From an uncultured Gammaproteobacteria bacterium (GTDB lineage Bacteria > Pseudomonadota > Gammaproteobacteria > Pseudomonadales > Pseudohongiellaceae), in the NCBI GenBank assembly GCA_903837345.1, contig CAILUG010000052.1, positions 1 through 52,904 on the forward strand: DNA of 52,904 nt, written 5' to 3'. The translations under genes and the position numbers were made by a program. Below the pieces are notes generated by a model. It had not been told where the DNA came from. It was given only the letters and a program-made list of their open reading frames with translations, and did no database searches. Positions 25,835 to 32,773 of this stretch are shown in pieces (position 1 is the stretch's first letter; each line of letters starts with the position of its first letter).

Positions 25835-26105
25835 CGACAGCCCGGTGTCTGCTGTCATGACCGGCAGGCAGAAAGATGCCGTCCCCGGTCTTGAACGCAT
25901 GGACATTGCCATTGCAATCAATGGACAGATTGCCCTTGAGCACGTAGCCGATATGGCTGAATTCGCACCAGTCATCAGCCCCGTCGGAGGTTGAAAACTC
26001 GACCAGTCGCAGTTGGCGTTTGCCTTCGCAATAGACCTTGAAGCGTACCCCGCTGCGGCCTTGTTGCCATGGCAGCGTGGTGAAATCGATTTTGAACCTG
26101 TTCAT
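25791..26105 (-). CDS. cupin-domain protein, 104 aa
   Basis: A small single-cupin protein. WCEFSHIGYVLKGNLSIDCNG forms the first cupin motif and GDGIFLPAGHDSRHRA the second, with His and Glu candidates for a metal site. Such proteins are often small-molecule binders, isomerases or parts of regulators. No specific function can be assigned. ATG 26105 (MNRFKIDF) is preferred over 26144. It is transcribed away from the carotenoid oxygenase gene and overlaps pgeF tail to tail. Confidence 0.7.
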   Translation of the reverse strand: MNRFKIDFTTLPWQQGRSGVRFKVYCEGKRQLRLVEFSTSDGADDWCEFSHIGYVLKGNLSIDCNGNVHAFKTGDGIFLPAGHDSRHRAVAIEPGTLLVMVEDL

Positions 26106-26297
26106 GCCGGTCTCGTGCAAAAGTTGAGCATGCCTGTAAGCCACGAGTTTCCCATAGCCAATCCCTTATGCCAACCTGACCCTAAATTCCCAACTGGATG
26201 ATTTTGGACAAGGCTGCGGGCCAAACTATTGGTAGCATTGGCAACTGCAGGGTGAGTTTTGACCCTGATCACGAAAACAGCAACCTGGAGCATGTCC

Positions 26298-27755
26298 ATG
26301 ACCACACCTTTCCCCAAATCGCCCACCTTCATGACCATTGACGAGCCGTTCCGCTTCGAAGGGGATTTGTTCGATCTGGAAGTGGACGGCAAGATTCCTG
26401 ACTCCCTGGACGGCACGTTCTACCGCGTTGGCCCTGACCAGGCGTTCCCGCCCAGGATGGGCGATGCCAATCCCTTCAACGGCGACGGCTTTGTAACCTC
26501 GTTCCGCATCAAGGACGGCCATTGCGACATGAAGATGCGTTACGTGATGACGCAGCGGCTGGCAGCCGAGCGCAAGGCCCGCAAGGGACTGTTTGGACAC
26601 TACCGCAATCCGTTTTCCGACGATCCCAGCGTCAAGCATTTGTCGCGTGCAGTGGCCAATACCAACGTGGTGGCGCACAATGGCATGCTGCTGGCGATGA
26701 AGGAAGATGCGCAGCCTTATGCAATGGATCCCCACACGCTGGAAACCAAACAGTTATGGGACTGGAACGGCCAGATGAAGGCCACCACCTTCACCGCCCA
26801 TCCGAAAATTGATCCTGCCACCGGCGAAATGTTCGGCTACGCCTATGCCGCCAAGGGCGAAGCCAGCGATGACATCGCGATTTACAGCTTCAACAAGAAC
26901 GGCAAGAAAACCTGGGAAGTATGGTTCAAATCGCCTTATCCAGGCATGATCCACGAGTGCGCGATCAGCGAACATTACATTGTGCTGCCGCTGATGCCGC
27001 AGGTGATGAGTCTCGACCGCATCAAGGCTGGCGGCATCCTGTTCCAGTGGGAACCGACCTATGACCAGATGTATCTGGTGATGCCACGCGGTGGCGACGC
27101 CAAGGACCTGCGCGTATTCCGCGCGCCCAATGCGATGCCCGGCCATGTCGTCAATGCGTTCGACGATGCCGGCAAGCTCTATCTCGATCTGCCAATTGCC
27201 AGCGACAACGTATTCTGGTTTTTCCCGGACAAGAACGGCCACGCCCCGGCACCGCCTTCGTTGCGCACCGATGTCACCCGCTGGTGCTTCGACATGAAAG
27301 ACAAGAACAGCCAGGGCGTGCCGACGGTGATGTCGAATCTCGCCGCTGAATTTCCGCACTGCGATGACCGTTATGTGGGCCATCCTTACCGCTATGGCTT
27401 CATGCAGGCCAGCGACCATACCAAACCCTACAACGCTGATCGTGCCGGCCCCATCATGGGCTTCTTCTTCAACACGTTCCTGACCATGGACATGAGCACC
27501 GGCAAATACAAATCATGGTTTGCCGGCGATACTTCCAGCACGCAGGAGCCGGTGTTTGCGCCGAAGAGTGCGAGTGCGGCGGAAGGTGAGGGCTATGTGA
27601 TAGGGGTGGTCAACCGGCGCGATGAGCATCGCAGTGATCTGGTAATTCTGGATGCGCAGCGCATGGATGAAGGGCCGATAGCCACTATCAAGATTCCGGT
27701 GCGGCTGAAGTATGGCATTCATGGGAACTGGGTGCCGGCTACTGGCAAGATGTGA
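26298..27755 (+). CDS. carotenoid/stilbene cleavage oxygenase family protein
   Basis: A 485-residue seven-bladed propeller iron enzyme. All four iron-binding His are in place: His168 (TAHPKID), His219 (IHECAIS), His283 (GHVVNAF) and His475 (IHGNWVP). The family cleaves a C=C bond with O2 in carotenoids or in lignin-type stilbenes (lignostilbene dioxygenase, isoeugenol oxygenase). No signal peptide is seen. The aromatic-oxidising operon 0.8 kb downstream favours a phenylpropanoid substrate, but this is inference. Three ATGs are close: 26298 has GGAG 7 bases upstream and is chosen over 26292 and 26259. It is followed by palindromic element copy B, probably at the transcript end. Confidence 0.88.
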   Translation: MTTPFPKSPTFMTIDEPFRFEGDLFDLEVDGKIPDSLDGTFYRVGPDQAFPPRMGDANPFNGDGFVTSFRIKDGHCDMKMRYVMTQRLAAERKARKGLFGHYRNPFSDDPSVKHLSRAVANTNVVAHNGMLLAMKEDAQPYAMDPHTLETKQLWDWNGQMKATTFTAHPKIDPATGEMFGYAYAAKGEASDDIAIYSFNKNGKKTWEVWFKSPYPGMIHECAISEHYIVLPLMPQVMSLDRIKAGGILFQWEPTYDQMYLVMPRGGDAKDLRVFRAPNAMPGHVVNAFDDAGKLYLDLPIASDNVFWFFPDKNGHAPAPPSLRTDVTRWCFDMKDKNSQGVPTVMSNLAAEFPHCDDRYVGHPYRYGFMQASDHTKPYNADRAGPIMGFFFNTFLTMDMSTGKYKSWFAGDTSSTQEPVFAPKSASAAEGEGYVIGVVNRRDEHRSDLVILDAQRMDEGPIATIKIPVRLKYGIHGNWVPATGKM

Positions 27756-27765
27756 TCTACACACA

Positions 27766-27875
27766 GCCTTGGGCAGATAAGCACTTCTGAAACACGCCAC
27801 GAGTACGTCCTTGTAGGCTTGGCTTCGGCCATCCATGGCCTCAGACAGTTTCAGAAGCACTTGTCTGCCCAAGGC
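27766..27875. repeat. palindromic interspersed element, copy B
   Basis: Arms of 28 bases (27766-27793 and 27848-27875) are complementary at 25 positions and enclose a core shared with copy A: the 20-mer at 27785-27804, agtacgtccttgtag (27802-27816), and cggccatccatggcc (27826-27840). It lies 10 bases past the carotenoid oxygenase stop and 35 bases before the end of the convergent toxin gene, so it may serve as a two-way terminator or mRNA 3' stabiliser. The rest of 27756-27910 holds no gene. Confidence 0.8.
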
Positions 27876-27910
27876 TCTCAAGTTCAACTTGTAATTCTTC
27901 TTTTGCAATT

Positions 27911-28174
27911 TCAGGGCTTGCGATAAATCTCGCGGCGGTGGCCGATTTTGACCACGAGTACTATCAGTCTGAAGTCTTCCAATTCATAGATGATGCGGTA
28001 ATTGCCCTGGCGAATACGAAAGCGCTCCTGCCCTGACAGCTTTTCGCAACCGGCAGGGCGGGGATCAGCTGCCAGAGCCCGAATGCGATCGAGGATGCGT
28101 TTGACATCCTTGTTCGGCAACAGACGCAGGTCTTTGGTTACCGATTTGCGGAAGACCAGTTCATAACTTGCCAT
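27911..28174 (-). CDS. RelE/ParE-type toxin
   Basis: An 87-residue toxin of the RelE/ParE superfamily: YELVFRKSVTKDLRLLP at the start, then PRPAGCEKLSGQERFRIRQGNYRIIYEL and IVLVVKIGHRREIYR at the end. These match the usual beta-sheet core with basic residues. RelE members cut mRNA on the ribosome, while ParE members attack gyrase. The conserved Arg and Tyr of the R-x-G-x-Y-R-I-I-Y block favour the RelE side, with moderate certainty. It overlaps the antitoxin by 14 bases and is translated after it, as usual for such pairs. Confidence 0.9.
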   Translation of the reverse strand: MASYELVFRKSVTKDLRLLPNKDVKRILDRIRALAADPRPAGCEKLSGQERFRIRQGNYRIIYELEDFRLIVLVVKIGHRREIYRKP

Positions 28175-28397
28175 GCGCTTTCAAATCCTTGAGCAGCGCT
28201 TCATAGCTCATCAACGGTTCTGCCACACGCTTGTCAAACGCGGCGAGGTCTTCCTCATCTTCGCGCAGAGCGAAGCGCACGGCATCGTTCACAATCTCGG
28301 AAATGGAGCGATTGGTATGCGCAGCCTTAAGGCGAATGGCCTGGTGCAGTGCGGGTTCAAAATAAACAGTGGCACGCTTGGCGGATGTTTCAATCAT
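28161..28397 (-). CDS. ribbon-helix-helix antitoxin
   Basis: A 78-residue protein. The N-terminal RHH fold (KRATVYFEPALHQAIRLKAAHTNRSISEIVNDAVRFAL) binds DNA, and the acidic C-terminal tail should wrap the toxin. ATG 28397 has a perfect GGAGG 8 bases upstream, which decides it over the codon at 28421. It is first in the pair and overlaps the toxin gene start. Its promoter carries 8-bp operator repeats, described separately. Confidence 0.9.
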   Translation of the reverse strand: MIETSAKRATVYFEPALHQAIRLKAAHTNRSISEIVNDAVRFALREDEEDLAAFDKRVAEPLMSYEALLKDLKAHGKL

Positions 28398-28419
28398 GGT
28401 AAGTTCCTCCATGAAAGGC

Positions 28420-28449
28420 ACTATAGCGTCATGACGTCATAACGTCAAA
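28420..28449 (-). promoter_or_regulatory. toxin-antitoxin promoter with tandem 8-bp operators
   Basis: On the minus strand TTGACG (28443-28448), a 17-base spacer and TATAGT (28420-28425) make a strong sigma-70 promoter 22 bases before the antitoxin ATG. The spacer and -35 contain three consecutive 8-base units on the plus strand, GCGTCATG, ACGTCATA and ACGTCAAA (28426-28449), centred on the perfect palindrome ATGACGTCAT. RHH repressors of the MetJ kind bind side by side at 8-bp spacing, so autorepression is very likely. Confidence 0.8.
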
Positions 28450-28556
28450 TAATGACATTTTGTCAGTGTGCATGCACAAACGTCGCCGTGTGAACTTGGC
28501 AAACACCCACCAGCAAGGTAAGGTTCCGGTCAGTATAAAAACAACCGGAAGCCCCC

Positions 28557-30116
28557 ATGAAACTTGTCCTACCCCCCGGTCACACCGAAGCTTCGCTTAA
28601 TGCTGCCTTGAAAGCCTTTGCCGGCGTAGTCGGCGCAGAATGGGTCTTCAACACCGACCAGGATCGTGACACCTATCTGGACCATTACGGCTTCGACCAG
28701 AGTGCCCATGTGGCCTCGGCAGCCGTGGCGCCTATTTCAACAGAACAAGTACAAGCGATAGTCAAACTCGCCAACCAGCACAAACTCCCGTTGTGGACCA
28801 TCAGCCGCGGCAAGAATTTCGGCTATGGCAGCGCCGCCCCGGTAGTGTCCGGCTCTGTGGTACTTGACCTGTCCCGCATGAAAAAAATCCACATGGATGT
28901 CGAGAACGGCACCGTGCTGGTCGAACCCGGCGTCGGTTTCTACGACCTGTTCGACTATGTCGAGACCAACAAGATTCCGTACTGGATTTCCCCGATCGGC
29001 AACAGTTGGGGTTCAGTGGCCGGCAATGCGCTGGATCGCGGTGTTGGCTACACACCCTATGGCGATCACTCCGATCGCGTCTGTGGCCTCGAAGTAGTGT
29101 TGCCCGATGGCGATCTCGTCCGTACCGGCATGGGCGCGATGAGTGATTCGCCTTCCTGGAACCTGCATCCCTACGGCTTCGGCCCGCACTGGGACCAGAT
29201 GTTCATGCAATCCAATTTCGGCATCGTCACCAAACTTGGCATGTGGCTGATGCCGAAACCGGAAACCATAGTGTCGCTCGACATGGAGCTCGACCAGAAA
29301 GAAGACCTCGGCTGGGCCATCGACACGCTGGCACCGATGCGTCGCTCCGGTCTCATCCAGCAGTCACCTTCGATTGGCAACTGGTTGCGGGCTGCCGCCG
29401 TGGTCACCAAACGCACCGACTGGTATGACGGCAAGGATGCAGTGCCGGAAAGTGTAATCACGGCGATACGCAAGCGTTTCAATCTGGGCTGGTGGAGCAT
29501 CAATCTGCGCATCTACGGGCCGCATGAAATCACCGAAGCCACTGCCGGCGTCGTCAAGAATATATTTGCGGCGCGCACGCAATATCCGATGAAGCAGGGC
29601 CTGTGGAAAGAAGGCATGCCGCGTGAGCAGCAGCCGTTTTCCGGGGTGCCGATCACATTTCCGCTGGCCAATGCCGGCTGGCATGGCGGGCGCGGAGCGC
29701 ACGTGGGTTTTTCGCCGGCGTTGCCGCAATCGGGTGACAAGGCACTGGCGCAGTTCCAGCGCACCTTTGCCCGTTACAACGAATTCGGCATGGACTATCA
29801 CGGCTCGTTCGCTTTGGCTGAACGCCACATCACCAACGTCAACCAGGTGCTCTACAACAAGGATGACAAGGAGATGGTGGCGCGGGTCGACAAGTTTTTC
29901 CGCGCAATGGTGGGCGACGCCAGCAAGGAACGTTATGGTGAGTATCGTGCCCATATCGAATACATGGACCTGATCGCCAGCACCTATGATTTCAACAAAG
30001 GTGCATTGCGCCGGCTCAATGACAAGCTGAAAGCCACGCTGGATCCCAATGGCATTCTGGCGCCGGGCAAGAGTGGCATCTGGGGCAATACCAAACACGG
30101 TGGAGGTGCAGCATGA
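28557..30116 (+). CDS. vanillyl-alcohol oxidase-family FAD protein (4-cresol dehydrogenase/eugenol hydroxylase-like)
   Basis: A 519-residue flavoprotein of the VAO/PCMH family. The FAD-binding loop is TISRGKNFGYGSAAP (about residue 81), followed by GNALDRGVGYTPYGDH and the C-terminal GILAPGKSGIWG. His382 in RGAHVGFSP aligns with His422 of fungal VAO, the covalent FAD ligand. The Tyr used by 4-cresol dehydrogenase is not present at its place. The catalytic Asp170 of VAO appears to be replaced. No signal peptide is seen. The family oxidises para-alkyl phenols. The adjacent cytochrome c gene implies a flavocytochrome dehydrogenase or hydroxylase rather than an H2O2-forming oxidase. ATG 28557 has GGAAG upstream. 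Its end overlaps the cytochrome gene by 4 bases. Confidence 0.88.
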   Translation: MKLVLPPGHTEASLNAALKAFAGVVGAEWVFNTDQDRDTYLDHYGFDQSAHVASAAVAPISTEQVQAIVKLANQHKLPLWTISRGKNFGYGSAAPVVSGSVVLDLSRMKKIHMDVENGTVLVEPGVGFYDLFDYVETNKIPYWISPIGNSWGSVAGNALDRGVGYTPYGDHSDRVCGLEVVLPDGDLVRTGMGAMSDSPSWNLHPYGFGPHWDQMFMQSNFGIVTKLGMWLMPKPETIVSLDMELDQKEDLGWAIDTLAPMRRSGLIQQSPSIGNWLRAAAVVTKRTDWYDGKDAVPESVITAIRKRFNLGWWSINLRIYGPHEITEATAGVVKNIFAARTQYPMKQGLWKEGMPREQQPFSGVPITFPLANAGWHGGRGAHVGFSPALPQSGDKALAQFQRTFARYNEFGMDYHGSFALAERHITNVNQVLYNKDDKEMVARVDKFFRAMVGDASKERYGEYRAHIEYMDLIASTYDFNKGALRRLNDKLKATLDPNGILAPGKSGIWGNTKHGGGAA

Positions 30117-30469
30117 AAACTCTGAAGCACCTGGTCGGCATTGCTGCGTTGCTAAGCGCAACATCGGTAATCGCGCAGCAGGACCTCAAGTGGGCCGACT
30201 TGACCAAGACCGAAGGCGCTGCGCTGTTCAAGGAAAAATGTGGCATGTGCCACCAAGGTGGCGGTATGGCGATGGTCATTCTCGGTCGCCGGCTGCCGGC
30301 CGATCAGGTACCGTTGGAGAATCGCACTGATCTGCAAGCTGCCTTTATCGAAACAGTGGTAAGAAACGGTTTCGGCGTGATGTATCCGATCAGCCAGGGT
30401 GAGGTCAGCAAGCAACAGCTCGCCAACATCGCCGGCTATCTGGTGAAGAAGCAGGGGTCCAAAAAATGA
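30113..30469 (+). CDS. c-type cytochrome, partner of the flavoprotein
   Basis: A 118-residue monoheme cytochrome c: signal peptide ending VIAQ, heme-binding CGMCH (about residues 41-45), and an axial Met candidate in GFGVMYPIS. The layout matches the small cytochrome subunit of 4-cresol dehydrogenase and eugenol hydroxylase. It would accept electrons from FAD and pass them to the respiratory chain in the periplasm. The flavoprotein lacks an obvious signal peptide, so its export, perhaps with this subunit, is an open point, as in 4-cresol dehydrogenase. ATGA overlaps join it to both neighbours. Confidence 0.88.
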   Translation: MKTLKHLVGIAALLSATSVIAQQDLKWADLTKTEGAALFKEKCGMCHQGGGMAMVILGRRLPADQVPLENRTDLQAAFIETVVRNGFGVMYPISQGEVSKQQLANIAGYLVKKQGSKK

Positions 30470-30864
30470 TGGATGACATTCTTTCGCTCGAACGTCGCCG
30501 CTTTTTGCAGCAGTCCTCGGGAGCAGTAGCGCTGGCCTCTGTGGGCACTGCAACAGTTGCAGATGCAGGAGATAGTCGCACACTGGTGCTGTACAGGCCT
30601 GAAGATGCCGAAAGCCGCACTTTTGCTGCAGCGATGCACAGCAAGGGCATGTTGACCGTGGCGCTGGGTGACGATGTGGTGCGCCAGTGGCGTGATGAAC
30701 TGCAAACGCTGGTGGTGCAACAGCATTACAAAATGATGGGACGCACCGGTTATGCCGATTACTTCATGCTGCGCGGCCTTGCCGCCGAGCACCGCATCTT
30801 TCCGCAACACGAACAGCAGCCGACCCACCACAGCTTTGACTGGGTTATTGAGGAGCAAACATGA
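30466..30864 (+). CDS. unknown Tat-signal protein, 132 aa
   Basis: The N-terminus has a twin-arginine signal (ERRRFLQQSSGAVALASVG) with cleavage likely near ADA. The mature part is about 100 residues with VLYRPEDAESRTFAAAM and a run of His-rich sequence near the end (PQHEQQPTHHSFDW). The His and acidic residues could bind a metal. I do not recognise a family. It overlaps both neighbours by 4 bases within the flavocytochrome operon, so it probably serves that pathway, perhaps as a cofactor-site or maturation protein. Confidence 0.7.
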   Translation: MMDDILSLERRRFLQQSSGAVALASVGTATVADAGDSRTLVLYRPEDAESRTFAAAMHSKGMLTVALGDDVVRQWRDELQTLVVQQHYKMMGRTGYADYFMLRGLAAEHRIFPQHEQQPTHHSFDWVIEEQT

Positions 30865-31514
30865 CAAGCAAAGACGACACCATCATCAGCAGGCGTGATT
30901 TTATCGGCGACATGACAGTGCTGGGTGCCAGCGCTCTTACCCTGGCAGCTGCCGCCACCCCGCAGGAGGCCATGGCTGCGCAGGCAGCGACGGCCCCAAC
31001 GTTACTGAGTCCGTTCACTGAGGTTTCTACTTTCGAGCAACCCAAATTCGAGTTTGTGTTCGAGATCGATCTCAATTTCACCCGCACCCAGAACATCAAC
31101 AACATGCCCACCGGCGCCGGTCGTGGTGCGGTCTATCTCGACAGCGGCACCATCAAGGGTCCGAAACTCAACGGCAAGGCGGTACCCAACAGCGGCGGTG
31201 ACTATGCGCTGTTCCGCCCCGACGATGTGCTGAGTTTCGATGCGCGCTACATGCTGCAGGAAGACGATGGCACGCTGATCATGATCTACAACAAAGGTTA
31301 TCTGTGGGGTCGCTACTCCGACACCATGGTGAAAATCCGCAAATGGATTTTCGAAAAAGGCCCGGTGGTGCCGGAAACCGATTATTATCTGCGGGCATTC
31401 CCCACCTTTGAAGTGGAGAAGGGCAAGCATGACTGGCTGATGCGCCATGTCATCATAGGTGTCGGCAAGCGCAAGGAAGCCGGCAACATCGTGCGTTATT
31501 ACGCCTTGGTATGA
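30861..31514 (+). CDS. DUF3237-family protein with Tat signal
   Basis: A 217-residue protein with a Tat signal (SRRDFIGDMTVLGASAL, cleavage near AMA). It is followed by a DUF3237-type beta-barrel: FEFVFEIDLNF, GAGRGAVYLDSGTIKGPKLNGKAVPNSGGDYALFRPDD, then LTYGL-like segments such as IMIYNKGYLWG. The fold family has no settled function but is often found with aromatic or steroid catabolism genes. It is last in the flavocytochrome operon, overlapping the preceding gene by 4 bases. Its Tat export, like that of its neighbour, points to periplasmic chemistry. Confidence 0.8.
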   Translation: MTSKDDTIISRRDFIGDMTVLGASALTLAAAATPQEAMAAQAATAPTLLSPFTEVSTFEQPKFEFVFEIDLNFTRTQNINNMPTGAGRGAVYLDSGTIKGPKLNGKAVPNSGGDYALFRPDDVLSFDARYMLQEDDGTLIMIYNKGYLWGRYSDTMVKIRKWIFEKGPVVPETDYYLRAFPTFEVEKGKHDWLMRHVIIGVGKRKEAGNIVRYYALV

Positions 31515-31621
31515 AGTAATTCCCTCATTTGTGCATCAAGCTCTGACACACTTGCCAGGTAACCACCGGAAGGCAGCTGCTTTGGCTGCCACCGGCATTA
31601 ATCTGTATTGAGACATACAAC

Positions 31622-32773
31622 ATGAATTTCAAGAAGTGGATCCTGGCCGTGGTCGGCTGCCTGATTGTGCTGGGAGCCCTGGCCACCTGGAAAATCATGG
31701 ACATCCGGGCCTCCATCGCCACTGCCAAAGCCTACCCCGAGCAGTCGGAAACGGTAGAAACTGCCACTGTAACGCTTGCGCAATTCACGCCAACCATCAG
31801 CGTCATCGGTGAAATTGTGGCTCCGCAGCGGCTCGATCTGCGCAACGAAATCGCCGGCGTCATCACTGCTGTCAATTTCAGGTCAGGTGACAAGGTGCGC
31901 GCCAGCCAGTTGCTGATCCAGATGGATGTTACGGTCGAGAAAGCCAATCTGGAGGCAGCCAAAGCCAAGGCAGAGCTGGCCCAGCAAGTGCATGGCAGAA
32001 TCCAGAAACTGGTTGAAGCCAAAGTGGCTACTCCCGACGAGCTCGACAAATCACAGGCAGAACTGCGGTCGGCCCAGGCCGAGATCACCGCACTGGAACG
32101 CACCATTGACAAGAAAACCCTGCGCGCGCCGTTCAACGCCAGGGCCGGCTTGCACAACTTTGAAGTTGGACAGTACCTGCCGGCCAACACGCAGGTGACC
32201 AGTCTGATCGGCGAGACGCCAAACATGTGGGTTGATTTCCAGATGCCGCAATTCTATCCGCAGCTGGTGGCCGGCACCGAGGTAAGTCTGGTGAGTATTG
32301 GCAACGACAAGGCCACCATTGGGGTAAAAGCCAGTGTGATTGCCGAAAACACCGTACTCAACGCCAACAACCGCAGCCGCTCCTATCGCGCCAGCATTGC
32401 CAATGACTTGCAGCGTTTTATTCCCTATACCGTCGTTCAGCTGGCAGTTCCCACCGCTGCAGCACAGACCCTGCTGCAAGTGCCAACCATGTCAGTGCTG
32501 AACGATACGCTGGGCCAATACGTGTTTGTGCTGCGCAATGACGGGTCCGGCAAAGGCTTGCGGGCAGCCAGACAGCAGATACAGGTGAAACTGATGGAAG
32601 CCGACCGTGCGCTGATCGAAGCCGGCTCTGCGCTGAAAAGTGGTGACACCGTTGCTGCCGCCGGTGCGTTCAAGTTGTATCAGGGCATTCTGGTCAAAAC
32701 CCGTGACAGGAATCCGCCCGACAGCAAAAGCAGCGATGCCGGTGCAGTCAAAACGGATCCGGTAAGCCGCTGA
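31622..32773 (+). CDS. RND efflux periplasmic adaptor (first system)
   Basis: A 383-residue membrane-fusion protein. An N-terminal membrane anchor (ILAVVGCLIVLGALATW) leads to the split lipoyl domain (VIGEIVAPQRLDLRNEIAGVITAVNFRSGDKV), a short helical hairpin (about 110-160, with LEAAKAKAELAQQ), and beta-barrel and proximal domains. It links the RND pump to an outer-membrane channel. It is separated by 107 bases from the upstream operon and its stop overlaps the ATG of the pump gene. It resembles MexH/MdtA-type adaptors. Substrates are unknown. Confidence 0.9.
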   Translation: MNFKKWILAVVGCLIVLGALATWKIMDIRASIATAKAYPEQSETVETATVTLAQFTPTISVIGEIVAPQRLDLRNEIAGVITAVNFRSGDKVRASQLLIQMDVTVEKANLEAAKAKAELAQQVHGRIQKLVEAKVATPDELDKSQAELRSAQAEITALERTIDKKTLRAPFNARAGLHNFEVGQYLPANTQVTSLIGETPNMWVDFQMPQFYPQLVAGTEVSLVSIGNDKATIGVKASVIAENTVLNANNRSRSYRASIANDLQRFIPYTVVQLAVPTAAAQTLLQVPTMSVLNDTLGQYVFVLRNDGSGKGLRAARQQIQVKLMEADRALIEAGSALKSGDTVAAAGAFKLYQGILVKTRDRNPPDSKSSDAGAVKTDPVSR

